Below are positions 21,235 to 33,610 of a stretch of 64,000 nt of DNA, one piece after another (position 1 is the first letter of the stretch; every line of letters begins with the position of its first letter). Location of the stretch: positions 29,137,928 to 29,201,927 of the forward strand of contig JASWHV010000001.1 of assembly GCA_030760725.1 (NCBI GenBank), written 5' to 3'. Below the pieces are notes generated by a model, which did not search any database, was not told where the DNA came from, and was given only the letters and a program-made list of their open reading frames with translations. Origin of the DNA: Neostapfia colusana (Eukaryota; Streptophyta; Magnoliopsida; Poales; Poaceae). The position numbers and the translations under genes are program-made.

Positions 21235-24200
21235 TGTAAAATCCCCAAAAAGTGCTAGCAAGAAATTCAGCACATTCACACTTAGAAAAAATAAGGCGAA
21301 TTAAAACATTGAATTATAACGGTGTGAGTTCAAACTGCTGATTCAAATCTCTAAAAATTTCCAAACATGAGGAGCTAAACTGAAAATATAGTTCTCCATA
21401 ATCCAAATATTAAGCCTTCCAAATTTCAGCTCTTTTGGAGGGGTTTTACTATTTGGTAAGAAATAAAAGAGAAAGCCCTCAAGTCTGAATTTCAAATTTC
21501 AGCTTCAAATTCCAACTTTCCAAATATGTGAATTTAGTTCCACAAATGTGTTCCCCACATCTGAATTAGCAACCATGCCGAAATTCGGATTATTTCGGTT
21601 TAGTTTGCTAGTGTTTTGAATCAATGGAAGAGGGAAGGTTCAAAACCGAATTCAAATTCAAATAACCAAAAATCAGTTCAAAGTCGACACTAGAATTCAA
21701 TTCATTTGAATTCAAATATTCAAACCATGACTTTGAGGTGAAGCAAAGCTTCTAATTTGGAGGAGGAAAGGAAAAATATCAGTTGCATTTAAGTGAGGTG
21801 GGGTCCACATGTCAGCCACCTTAGCCTAAACCACCTCTGTTTTCCTTCGGTCGATCGCCGAGCGAGCGCCAGCTCCCAGCGCTGAACCCTGCCCGATGAG
21901 TCCCGGAGCCACCTCCTGTTTTCCTCGGTTGTTCATCCACTTCAACATGCCACAGTCAGAGCACCGAAGTTCCTCTTCACTTCTCTCGCTCGCTCGCCGC
22001 TCTCTCTGTTCTCTCCCGTGAAGAACACGCACCGGCGCCGCGCTCTCCGTTCAGCTTGCCACAACCGGCCGAAACTCCGGTTGCTCGAGCATTCAGCACC
22101 ACAAAGAAGCGCAAGGCCATGCACAATCATCCTCCCAGCTCGGTTTTGAAGTTCCCAGCTCATTGGCGCGCGAAAAACAAGTTTCACCGCTACTCCGAAG
22201 TGCTCGCGGTAGAACCAATTGGCTCACCGTCGACAGGGAGCTGCAGCCATCACCGTCTCCACTTTCTTACACCAAAGAGGTGTGTTTGCATCCCTAGAAC
22301 GTGTAGCAGCAAACTGTTTGTCGATTGATCAATTCGGTAGCAAGAATTTTAGGTTTTCTCAACACCTAGTGTTACTCCACCGAGCTCGGTCTACAACAAA
22401 ATTCCATCTACACATGCTACCACCGGTCGAGCTCATTAGCAAGTAGTTTCCTCACATCCTAGCGGCCGTCCTCGAAGAAGAAGCAACAAAAACCATTGAG
22501 AATCGGCCGAGTTATCACCATTTTCCTCGCCGCCATCGCAAGAACCCTCGGCTCACCGTCGAGAGTGGGTTTGCCGGTGGTTTGAGCTTCCAAGCTTCTT
22601 TATTTCTTGTTCCCATGTTCCACTGGTGCTCTCCGAGAAAACCTGGTCGAGTTGGTGCACCACAGCACCAGAACAACATCACCGGAACACTAAGCGCCGC
22701 TGTCACCATCGCGGGATTGTTTCGAGCCATCTCCAACCCTAGCCGACCCCCTTATAGTGTTCTCGTGCGAGCTTAGGCCCAGGCGGCAAGTTTGAGCAAG
22801 TTCTGAGCGGTCGAGTGATGGACGGCGAAACTCGCCGGAGTGCGCCGCCACGGAAAAACACGGGTGTCGAGAGGTTGACAAAGGGGCACGGGTCCCACAG
22901 GTCAGCCTATGTTTCCTCCGCGGGGATCAGTGTGCGGTTGGGATTTGGTGCGGCTGCGCGGGTGGAACCCCATGGGCTGCGGTGTGGCCACGAGCTCAGT
23001 GGCCCGATGTAAATCATGGGGCCCACAGAGTTTAAACTTTTACCGAATTTCAGATTTAGGTCAAACTTTGAAACCCCATAACTTTTAGTAGGAATATCCA
23101 AAATATGTGAAATAAATTTTGTTGGATTCCTCTCAGTCAGTACTTTGCGGAAATGCAGTGAATCTGATCTGAAGATCACTGGAATTTTTGCCCAAATTCA
23201 TCAAAATTAAATCTTTGGGAATTAATTCTAGAAGATCCCTGTTGTGGAATTTCCTCAAATTTGGCCAGAAGCTTCTTCATAACATTAGTGATCTGCTGTA
23301 AAATTTTAGCCTCAGTGTACTTCATTTGCTTGGCTAAATTGTCTTCCCAAGTTCAGCCTTCATTTGAAAGTTTCAAACCAAGCAGAATCTTTTTCAGAAT
23401 TGTTCACCAACTTTAAAAATTCATTTCTCCCTGTAGGTAGCTTGAGAAATGGTGAAACAAATTTTGCTAGAACCTGGAGACCTGCTCTAATTAAATCTTC
23501 CACTGTTAGACATGTCAAAACTCCAGATTTGGGATCAAAATTCAGAGAAGCCTTGTACTTGCGGGAATTTTGGAGACCACAAGCTTCCATGAAACTTCTC
23601 CAAATTTTGCTCAAATAATCCTCAGAGAGTCTAGTATACACTGGAAAATTACCAAGGTCCATTAAGGAACCTAAATAGCAGTAGCTATCAATAGAAGTTT
23701 AATTCTTCTAAATCATTAGCACTTATACATTTATTTTGTTGCATATCATATAGTAACCGAAGTTGAGGACAAGCCGGAGCCGTTGGAAGTCCTCCCACCA
23801 GACGCTAACTTTCCCTTTGACTCGCAACTAGGCAAGCCCCGGTTTGCATCTAATTACCTTTTGCAAAGTTTTCATTTGTATCACTTATGTCTAGGGTGAA
23901 ATTCTAGCATTAGAGTTAAGGTGATTGAAACCCCACTTGCATGACCTTTCCATCCTATGGAGGGTTGGGTAGTTTACAACTCGACGAGTAGAGAATGCCA
24001 TGCTAATGTTCTTAGGATCTCGGTAGAAGTCGAGTGGTTGGAATCTACTCGCGAGATAGGAATTTATTCACACAGAATGGAAAGAGGTAGAGAATGTCTT
24101 AAGAATGTGAAACTGAGGCCCAACAGGGGGGATAGGATGCAGTGAGCGGAGGTCTCACGTGCGTAGTCCTGTTGGTGTCGATTGAGGACCGAGCCGTGTG

Positions 24201-24326
24201 CGGCCCTGCTGAACAAGTTTGAACAGTACTGGATGCATACTGGCATATGGGAACCAGTAAACTGATGTAATTGGTTAACCTGGGTGCCGAGGCTTACCCT
24301 ATCGTTTTGTAGGAGTGGGTTGAGGG
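21235..24326 (+). repeat. Element B 3' LTR, first part
   Basis: It aligns with 10635 to about 13725 of the 5' LTR. It is interrupted at 24327 by solo LTR F. GAGGG at 24322-24326 is the left copy of F's target duplication. Confidence 0.88.
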
Positions 24327-26525
24327 TGTGACTCCCTGGTTCTGAGAGGAAACCTCTCAGAACCGAGACTGATGCGTATGTGTGCCCAGGATGTTCATCA
24401 CACATACACATATACTTCACAAACTGAATTCAGAATATATAACCACGAATAGTAGGGTTTATTACAATGTCTCATGAGTCTTGGACTCATTCTAGCAGCG
24501 GAAGTCTTATCTTAGCAGCGGAAGTCTTATTCTAGCAGCGGAAACCTTTATTCTAGCAGCGGAAGTCTTCTAAACTATTGCGGAAGCAAACTAAGCAGCA
24601 GCAGCGGCTCCATCTCTACTCCATCCCCATAGGCAAGTTGACAGTGGATCACACTCCTAGTACTCCATGTGGTCTTCATAGTACTCCTCTCCTGTTGCTG
24701 ATGATGTATGGTAATGCAAGTTTGAGTACATGACGTACTCAGCAAGTGCGGAAAGTATGACATGTAGCTTACAACAAGACAGGTATAAAAAGGCTCATTG
24801 CAGAAAGCAAAGTTTATTTCTCAAAACACGATAAAAACAACAACTCAGCTTTAAGTGAATGTAATCCCAACATGTATTTAAACACCAACATACCTCCATC
24901 ATGTTCCATCACTTTCATGTGTCTTCCAGACATTTATCTTTCTCAACTTTTCTCAAGCTCGTGAATACCATCTCGTATTCACTACCATTTCATCTCATAT
25001 TCAATTCCGTCTCATACCGAGACCAAATCTTATTGCCATGACTCAACAGTCATGCAACCAATCTCATTACACAGACTCAACAGTCCCGAAAACCAAATCC
25101 AAACACCAAAACATAACCAAACCAAAACCATAAACTCCCAATAACCATCCCATCTAATCATGTGAGTTGTCCAGGCGCTCGTGACCGTCAGCTCGGCTAT
25201 CATGATAGTTTTAGGCTCTGCAGAGTTTGTACCACTTTACCCACAAATTTTTGATTTCGTCACCCGTCGACGACTGCAGAACATCCATTATACTAGTACA
25301 CAACCGTCGGTGTACGGTCAAGAGATCACAAAATAGCCTTTACAAAGGGGCTACTAGATGTATGGCCTCACTAAGGTTTCACCAGAAGGCTAGAATTTCC
25401 AATTCTCCCACCTACGGGCCCCCTCTTGTGCCATGCAGTCCCCAGTGCAGTCCTCACTCGACTCCCATTCCCCGCGCCTTCCACGGTCCATAACAATCTA
25501 GCAACTTACCTAATTAGTCAGCTAAGCCGCACCCATATTTGGCCTTGTGGTGGCACTGTTATCCTGGCATGGCTGGCATGAACCGGTCCTTAGATATACG
25601 GCAAGTAAACCACCATATCATTCTACCTCATCCACAAACCAAGCTTGCCTAGATCTCCCTCCGATTCATGTTCATTAACAATATCCGTTTCTCATTATTC
25701 ATACGAGTGCAGTTAGCTAGACACATCTATCTCGCTTCCCATATCTCATGGACTCGGCGAAGCATAAAAGCAAAAAACCATACCCGACTCATTAACTTTC
25801 CCGGTGGCAAGGGTGGTTAACAAAACTAGTAAACTCCTATGAAAGGGTTTCCCATCATGTCGACTCAAGCACACACACCTTTTCGCAAACAAAACAGTCT
25901 TTTAAAAATATGGGATCAATATGGTCAAGGGGCACTTGCCTTGTTCTTGCAGTTCCTGTTGCTCAAATTCTTGCTGTTGTAGTCCGTCATAGGTAGCTCC
26001 CTGAGCTTGTCCTTCTATACGCGACCACACACATACAAGATTCATAGCAATCAATCATCATGCACAAACTCTACTTTAAGATGCAATGATGCATATGCAT
26101 GTTAATCCTATGATGCAGTTTTTATTGGATCGGTTTGTACGTGTTCTTGCATGGGTTTTACGATGAATAGAGGTGTTCGGATCAAATGTGGACGTGGTGA
26201 TGATCTTTACTCAAGATCTAGACCGATCAACACGTGATCTGTCTACGAAAAAGCTTCTGTTCGAAAGGATCGAAGAACAGATGCAAGGAAAACATGATGG
26301 TGTCGTAAGGTGGTATTGGAAACCTACCTTGCTTCCTTCGAGTCCTCCCTCCTAGCAAAACAGATCGTCGGCTCTCCTCCAGTGATGGCGATCGTGTCTG
26401 AGCTCGTCGGCGGTCTCTCCTTCGGTTAACTCCGGTGAAGGGGTTTAGCTCGGCGAGTTTGGGGCTAGGGCTTCTAAGTTGTCGGCTTAGAAAAGATGTT
26501 ACGACCAAGGGGGTTGTTTCGGGTT

Positions 26526-26534
26526 CTATTTATA
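26526..26534 (-). promoter_or_regulatory. TATA box of solo LTR F
   Basis: On the minus strand the sequence is TATAAATAG. The array of G-boxes lies 200-900 bp upstream of it in transcription order. Confidence 0.55.
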
Positions 26535-26744
26535 ATCGGGAAGAAAAGAGTCCTAATCTGATCGGAATTCGAATAAGAGTCCTATTCAAATTGTTTTTGA
26601 ATCTTAACAACTTATCGTCCATTGATTTGGTTGTAGTATTCAGCGTAGAAATGTTCGTGTCGGTTTCCTCAGTACCGGGGATTCCCACGCGTACAGAAGA
26701 AAAACCACTTCAAATCTCGTTACCTCCGCGGTGATGAGCTCCGG

Positions 26745-27455
26745 AGGTTCCACGTGTCCTACGGGGACCTAGTCTCCCTTTTCCGCAGAGGCGGGCTCCG
26801 GTTGTGCCGCGTGTCAGGCGGGCGAGACCTCCCTCTTCCTTAGAGGTGAGCTCCGCGTGCGCCACGTGTCTGGTGGGTCGGGACCTCCCTCTCTCCAGAG
26901 ACGGGCTCCGCGTATGCCACATGTCAGTGTCGGACCTCCCCTCTCTTCGGAGATGGATCCAAGGGTGCCACGTGTCAGAGCCAGACCTCCCCTCTCTTCG
27001 AAGGTGAGCTCCGAGAATGCCACGTGTCCAGTAGTGCCAGACTTCCTTTCTCCTCAAAGACGAGCTCCGAGGTTGACACATGTCCATCAGCGTCGGACCT
27101 CCCGGAGGTGAGCTCCGGAGGTGACACGTGTCCAGTAGTGTCGGACCTCCCGGAGGTGAGCTCCGAGAGCGACACATGTCCCGCGGGTCGGACCTCTCGG
27201 AAGTGAGTTTCGAGAGCGACACGTGTCCCGCGCGGCTGGTCCTTTCTTTCCGCAGTGTCTAGCTCTGGTGGAGACACGTGTCCTGTGGGGCTGACCTCGC
27301 TCCTCCGCAGAGGCTAGCTCCGGAGGAAACATGTGTCCCACGGGGTCGGACCTCTCCCCCTTCGCGGGGATAAGCCCCGAGCCTGCCACGTAGCCAGTTT
27401 AGCGGCGGACCTCTCCCCCTTTGCGGGGATGAGCTCCAAAGTTGCCACGTGGCTT
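26745..27455 (-). repeat. G-box tandem array in solo LTR F
   Basis: Roughly thirteen ~52-54-bp units have GCCACGTGTCC or GACACGTGTCC followed by TCGGACCTCCC and GAGCTCCG. I count eight perfect CACGTG cores: 26751, 26863, 26969, 27021, 27125, 27220, 27275 and 27446. The plus-strand reading resembles the arrays of C and E, but F is transcribed from the minus strand, so the array is inverted relative to its LTR. Confidence 0.8.
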
Positions 27456-27608
27456 GCGAGCCGCGGGAATTGTCTTCGGCGCTCTTGGTGAACTGAAATT
27501 TGCTCTTTTGGCTATCTTTTTGATATTTTCTTTGTTCCTACTTATTTTAAAATGTTTTCTCTATATAAAATATGAATGCATGCAGAAATCAAAATTGAGG
27601 GTGTCACA

Positions 27609-27819
27609 GAGGGTAGCAAGATGTAAATCTGCTGGTGGGCACAGACACGCTCCGCGCGGGGACCTCCTGCCTGTTACTGATGGACCGGTTCAGCATTTGG
27701 ATTGCCTTTTAAAGGTTGCTGCATACAACAGAGTAGCAAGATGTGAAACACCACACTTCTGAAAATGGGTGTATGTAACGTGTTATCCGGGTGTCTATTG
27801 ATTGCAATCACCGTCCCTC
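27609..27819 (+). repeat. Element B 3' LTR, second part (truncated)
   Basis: It begins with the right GAGGG copy and follows B 5' LTR sequence from AGCAAGATGTAAATC to ACCGTCCCTC (27819). The last ~740 bp of the LTR are missing. Element A pol follows at once, so a deletion removed both the LTR end and part of A. Confidence 0.85.
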
Positions 27820-30695
27820 CGGTGGTTCGAGAATATTCAGATGTGTTCCCGGAAGAACTTCCAAGTATGCCACCTGACCGGGACATTTAATTTGCCATTG
27901 ATTTAGTACCTGGAACTGCACCTATAGAGAAGATGCCATATAGGATGCCCGCTAATGAATTAGTGGAGCTCAAGAAGCAAATTCAAGAGCAACTAGATAA
28001 GGGTTTTATACGCCCAAGCTTGTCACCGTGGGGAGCCCCCGTGCTCTTCGTAGACAAGAAAGATGGGATCCAAAGGATGTGCGTGGACTATAGGTCTCTC
28101 AATGAGGTGACGATCAAGAATAAGTACTCGCTGCCCTGCATATAGGATTTATTCAATCAAATGAAAGGTGCCCGAATCTCTCCAAGATTATCTTCGGTCA
28201 GGATACTTCCAGCTTAAGATTAAGCCCTCCGACATACCCAAGATTGCATTTTGAACCCGGTATTGTTCGTATGAATATACTGTTATGTCATTTGGGTTGA
28301 CGAAGGCACCTGCATACTTTATGTACCACATGAATAAGGTCTTCTTAGAGTACTTGGACAAGTTTGTCGTGGTTTTCATCGATGATATAATGGTGTATTC
28401 AAAAAGCAAGGAAGAACATGAGGAACACTTGAGATTGACATGGCAGAAACTACGAGAGCATCAATTATATGCTCAGTTCAGCAGGTGTTAGTTTTGGCTA
28501 AAGGAGATATCGTTCTTAGGCCACATCATCTCCGAAGGAGGAGTACCGGTTGATCCCAGGAAAGTGAGGGATGTTTTGAAGTGGAACCAATCACAGAATG
28601 TGAGAGACATTCGGAGTTTCCTTGAGATGGCTGGATACTACCTCCGGTTCATCAAGGATCTCTCCAAAATACCGAAGCCTATGACTGAGTGCTGATGAAA
28701 GGGAAAGCATTTTAGTGGACACAATCGTGTCAAGACAGCTTTGAGGAGCTAAAGAAGAAATTAACAACAGCGCCGGTTTTGGTATTGCCGGACGTGAGCA
28801 AGAGTTTTGATATATATTGTGACGCATCAAGACAAGGGCTTGGATGTGTGCTTATGCAAAGAGGACAAGTGGTAGCCTATGCATCGAGGCAATTAAAGAA
28901 ACATGAGCTGAATTACCCCACACATGACCTGGAACTTGCAGTCGTGGTACATGCCTTGAAGATTTGGAGACATTATATCCTTAGTCACCGATGTGAGATC
29001 TATACGGATCACAAAAGCCTCAAGTATATATTCACGCAAACGGATCTGAATTTGAGGCAACATCGATGGTTGGAACTCATCAAGGATTATGATGTTGGAA
29101 TAAACTATCACCCCGGAAAGGCCAATGTAGTAGCTGATACGTTGAGCCGGAAGGGAGCATATCACCAACTCACGGTTCGGGAGCTGCCACCCGAGCTGCG
29201 TAAGGAGTTCGAACGATTACATCTCAGGTTCTTGAACGAGATAGAGGTGGTATAACTGAACTCAACGCTGGAACAAGTAATACAAGATGGCCAACAAAAG
29301 ATGAGGAAATCAAGGAAATCAAGGAGAGAATCCAACAAGGGATAGAAACGGATTTCAAGGAAGGCGAGAATGACACGCTTTGGTTAGATAAAAGGATTTG
29401 TGTGCCTAACGTAAAGCACATCCGCGACATGATACTAAAGGAGGCACATGACTCACCTTATTCTATATACCTCAGCTGTACGAAGATGTACAAGGACCTG
29501 GAAACTTGCTATTGGTGGGATGGTATGAAAAGGGATATCGCTGAATATGTTGCCCTATGCGACATGTGCCAACGAGTGAAGGCCGAGCATCAAAGACCCG
29601 CTGGATTATTACAACCATTGAAAGTACCCGAGTGGAAGTGGGGAGACATCAGTATGGATTTCATAGTCGGATTGCCATGAACTCAGTTCGGCTATGACTC
29701 TATTTGGGTTATCGTGGACCGATTGATGAAAACAGCCCACTTTATGACTGTTAGGACTAGGTACACCGTGGCGCATTTAGCCGAGCTGTACATGGAGCAA
29801 ATTGTGTGTCGTCATGGAGTCCTGAGGAGGATAGTTTCAAATTGAGGTTCTCAATTTACCTCTAGATTCTCAAAGAAGCTGCATGAAGCCATGGGTACAC
29901 GGTTGAATTTCAGCTCTGCATATCACCTGCAAACCGACGGACAAACTGAGAGGACAAATCAGATTTTGGAAGACATATTGAGAGCTTGCGTCTTGAAACA
30001 TGGGCGTAGTTGGGATAAGAGCTTGCCATATGCTGAATTCTCAAACAACAACAGTTACCATGCCAGCTTGAAGATGTCACCTTTCGAAGCATTGTATGGT
30101 AGACGGTGTAGAACACCGTTGTTTTAGAATGAGAGCAGAGAAAGTCAAGTATTTGGACCCAAAGTGCCGCAAGACGCCGAAAAGCAAGTCCAAACAATAC
30201 GTGAAAACTTGAAGCCCCCTCAGTCACCACAAAAAGCTATGCGGACAATAGGCAGAGGAGTTTGACATTCGAAGTTGGAGACTTCGTATATCTCAAGGTG
30301 TCGCCTATCCAAGGCCAACAGTTCAACATCAAAGGCAAGCTAGCACCTCGTGACATCGGGCCATTCAAGATTTTGGGCGAGCAAGGAGAGATAGCCTATC
30401 AACTAGAGCCGCCAATGCACCTCTCCGACCTGCACGACGTATTTCACGTATCTCAGCTCAAGAAGTGCCTAAGAGTGCTGAAAGAACAAGTACCAATGTA
30501 TGAGCTAGAACTTCAGAAGGATCTGATCTACGCTGAACACCCCATCAAAATCTTGGACATAAAGGAAAGGGTAACAAGGAACAAAGTAATCCATTGGTGC
30601 AGGTACAATGGAGCCACCACACGGAATTCGAAACTACATGGGAACGTGAGGAAGACCTCAAGACTGAATTTACTCATCTTTTCTCCACTATCGAA
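27819..30695 (+). pseudogene. Element A RT, RNase H, integrase and chromodomain
   Basis: It begins at VVREYSDVFPEELPSMPP. RT shows MCVDYRSLNEV and FIDDIMVYSKS but has a stop at 28144, a deletion just after it and a stop at 28488. RNase H runs 28780-29150 (SFDIYCDASRQGLGCVL, YPTHDLELAVVV, YTDHKSLKY). The integrase zinc-binding part has CDMCQRVKA, but the second His of the HHCC motif lies in an altered YLSCTKMY context. The core has MDFIVGLP, then SN*GSQF where the second catalytic Asp has become Asn, and QTDGQTER. A one-base loss near 30600 shifts the chromodomain-like end (VQWSHHTEFETTWERE). It is dead. The protein would have been Tekay-like. Confidence 0.87.
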
Positions 30696-30717
30696 TCTTG
30701 AGGGCGAGATTCATTTT

Positions 30718-30727
30718 AAGGGGCAGG
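30718..30727 (+). other. Element A polypurine tract
   Basis: AAGGGGCAGG lies directly before the 3' LTR. Confidence 0.75.
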
Positions 30728-33507
30728 TATAACACCCTCAATTTTACTACCATGCATTGCATACATTTTTAATATAGAGAAGCATTTAAAAAGAAGAAGT
30801 AATAAAGAGAGGAATATAGAAACAAATAAAATAATAAAAGGAAATAAAAATAGAAAATAATGAAAATAAATAGAAAAGAAAAAATAAAAATAAAAAGAAA
30901 GAGAAAGAGAATAAATAAATAAAATCGCCAAATTTGGCCACCCCTAATTTTTCCCTAAAATTCCCCAAATTCCCCTCTCCCCTAATTTTCCTAATTCTTC
31001 TCAATTTTCCTGATTTTCCCCGAATTCCCCAAAATTCCCCTAGGGAATTTTCCCCACATTTGAGGGGAATCCCCCCCCCCCCCAATTTTGGCCACCCCAC
31101 TTAAGGGGGGGATCCTAATGGGCCCCACCCCCTTGGCCGCAGCCCATTAGGGCGGGGGAAACCCTAGCTTCCCCCCTTTTGCTTTTTTGTGGGCTTTTAT
31201 TTTCTCAATTAATCTCAGCCATTGGTGGAAAATAAATAATAAAAATCCAGCACCTATCTCCCACCTCTTTTAAAATTAAATCTCAGCCCTTGGATAATTG
31301 GGTTGCTAAAATCCTAGCCTCCCTAGCTCTTTTCCCCTCTTATAAATAAAACCCTCCCCCCTAGCCGCCACCCCCAGCCCTCTTTTTGGCCGCCGCCCTC
31401 TCTCCCCTGCTGCCAAGCTTGGTCGCCGCCCCCCTTGCTGGATTTTGGCTGCCGTCGAAGCTCCGTCACGCCTTGTCGTCGCCAGAAAAGAAGCCCCCGA
31501 CGTTTTGCCCTAGCCGCAGCCTCATAATTCTCCATAGAAAATCTTCCGCTGCTGCCATTGCAAGGAAGAGAGGACCAAGAAGTGAGGTAGGTCTTCGTTA
31601 CCCCTCTTACCTCGTCGCTGCTGTTTCTATGCACCCGTTTTCTTTACCACCTGCAAGTAGAAAATTCTGCGTGTGGACAGACCATGTTTTGGTCGATTTT
31701 TGACGGTGGGATTGATCTACAAAGTGTGTCAAGATCATAACCACGTCCACACTTGATCCCAGCAGCCTTGTTCATCATAAAACCACGTGGAAGCCTACTA
31801 AAACATGCAAGAACACATACAAACTGATTTTTATAACCTGCACCATAGGAATTGCTTTATCCATCTCATTGCATCTTGAGTAAAGTTGGTGCATGATAAC
31901 TGATTGCTGTAAATTTTGTTGTGCATGGTCGTGAGTAGAAGGACATGCTCAAGAGGCCGTCTACGAGGAACTATAGCACCAAGACTTCGAGACGCTTGAG
32001 CAACACGAACCGTGGGAGCAAGGCAAGTGCCCCTTGACCATATTGATCCCATGTTTTTGAAGTTGTTTTGCTTGTGAAAATTTGTATGCCTGTGTCAACT
32101 TGATTGGACACCCTTTTATAGGAGTTTACTAGTTTTGTTAACCATCTTTTTTGCCGGGAAAGTTGAAGAGTCAGGTATGGTCGTTTTCCCTTTGCTTCGC
32201 TTAATTTACGGTAAGGGAAGCTGAAATAAAACTTGTTAGCTATTGCACTCATGAGATTAAAGATGATGAGAACTTGATGATTTTAATGAGCATGGAATTA
32301 GGGAGATCTAGACGACCTTGGTTCGTGGATGTTTCTGAATGAGATGGTGGTTTGCTTGTCGTAGATCTAAGGACTAGTTCATGCGAGCACATGCCAGGAA
32401 AACAGTGCTACCACAAGGCCAAATATGGGTGCGGCTTAGCTGACTAATTAGGTGTGTTGCTAGCTTGTTATGGACCGTTGGATGGCTCGGGGAATGGGAG
32501 TCGATGAGGATGCTTTGGGAACTGCATGGCACAAGAGGGGGCCCGTAGGTAGCAGAATGGAGATTCGAGCCTGCCGGCGAAAGCACAGTGGGTCCGTACA
32601 TTCTAGTAGCCCCTTTGTAAAGGCTATTTTGTGATGTCTTGGCCATACACCGATGGTTGTGTACTGATATAATCAAGGTTCTTTCTAGTCGCCGACGGGT
32701 GACGAAATCACAAACTTGTGGGTAAAGTGGTGCCACCTCTGCAGAGTGTAAAACTATCATGATAGCCGTGCTTCGGGTTACAAGCACCTGGCCAACTTCC
32801 ATGATTAGAGGTAAAACTTGGGATGGTTACTCGGGTATGGTCATTGGGATTGGTTTTGGAACTGTTTTGGGTCATGACAATGAGTTTGGTTTCGGTTCTA
32901 TGAAAAAGAGATGATCATGTGTACTTATGAGTATGAGATAAACTTGAGAAAGATTATTGGCTGGTTGAAGCATGATAAATGGTGAATTATGATGAAAGAA
33001 TGTTGATGAATTACTTGGTTATGTTGGGATTTAACCCACCTAGAGATAGTTGCTTTTTTTATCATGTTTGTGAAATAAAATTTGCTTGCTGCAATGAACC
33101 TCTTTATTCCCTACCTTGTTGTAAGGTGCATGTCATACTTTTCCCGCACTTATTGAGTATGACATGTACTCACCCTTGCATTCCCACATATACATCAGCT
33201 ACAGGAGAAGAGTCCTCCGAGGAACATGTGGAGTACTAGGCATGCGCACTACCGTCAACATGCCTGTGGAGCTGAAGTTGGAGCCTGCTGTCTTAGCCAT
33301 TTTCCGCTGTCGCTTAGAGTCTTCCGCTGCAAGAATAAGTTAGATATTCATGAGTAAGACAATGAGTCAATGTAATAAAGTACTTAAACACTATTTGTAC
33401 GTGGTTATATTTTGAATTTCAGTTTGTGAAGTACATGTGTATGTGTGATGAACATCCTGGGCACACATATGCATTCATTTTGTTCATTTTTGGAACCGGG
33501 TGTCACA
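30728..33507 (+). repeat. Element A 3' LTR (2.8 kb)
   Basis: It starts TATAACACCC (terminal TG changed to TA) and ends GGGTGTCACA. It lacks the ~840-bp extra segment found in the 5' LTR and so shows the normal length, close to the D LTRs (2.7 kb). Confidence 0.88.
31341..31348 (+). promoter_or_regulatory. TATA box of element A 3' LTR
   Basis: TATAAATA lies in the same context as at 5509. Confidence 0.6.
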
Positions 33508-33610
33508 AGCGCGTTCCCCAAAAGCATGGCGTGTGGCGCACGCCTCCGCCTACTCCTACCAGTTATTACAGTGCCAGGACAGGGTGGTATGGCGCGACAA
33601 CGGCTCAGTG
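33508..33610 (+). repeat. Element C 5' LTR, second fragment
   Basis: It resumes C LTR sequence (GCGTTCCCC, GGCGCACGCCTCCGCC) and matches 57808-57910 of the 3' LTR. It ends where the copia LTR begins (33611). The remaining ~500 bp of the LTR are absent. Confidence 0.82.

Larger units (their letters stand above)
24327..27608 (-). mobile_element. Solo LTR F (minus orientation) inside B 3' LTR
   Basis: A 3.3 kb LTR is flanked by a perfect GAGGG duplication (24322-24326 and 27609-27613). Removing it and one copy restores the B LTR order seen at 13725. Read on the minus strand it starts TGTGACACCCTCAATTTT and ends GGGAGTCACA, matching the A/D LTR ends. The 3' two thirds also align with A LTRs. Its upstream region differs, because it carries a G-box array. 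With no internal region and an intact duplication, it arose by LTR-LTR recombination. Confidence 0.88.
10635..27819 (+). mobile_element. Element B: Tekay-like chromovirus nested in element A
   Basis: LTRs start TGTAAAATCCCC at 10635 and 21235. The 5' LTR is complete (4.0 kb). The 3' LTR is split by solo LTR F and truncated at 27819, where A sequence resumes after losing about 110 codons. The interior carries a primer-binding site, an unusual ~2 kb leader, gag with a zinc knuckle, protease, RT, RH, IN and a chromodomain-like end, all frameshifted or stopped. No right-hand target duplication can be found because of the deletion. Confidence 0.85.
4072..33507 (+). mobile_element. Element A: Tekay-type chromovirus, interrupted by element B
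   Basis: LTRs at 4072-7698 and 30728-33507 begin TGTAACACCC (mutated to TATAACACCC in the 3' copy) and end GGGTGTCACA. Flanks are CGCGC (4067-4071) and AGCGC (33508-33512), a 5-bp duplication with one mismatch, inside the 5' LTR of C. Order inside: primer-binding site, extra pre-gag frame, gag, protease, [element B], RT, RH, IN, chromodomain-like end, polypurine tract. The YxDD-type RT box is FIDD. Many stops and frameshifts show it is inactive. D is a relative in the opposite orientation. Confidence 0.88.

Noticed and set aside
21826..22187. Arg-rich minus frames in the B LTRs (also 11225-11628)
   Set aside because: Frames are short and lie in paired LTR copies with differing breaks. They lack any recognisable domain, so they look like chance frames in GC-rich LTR sequence.
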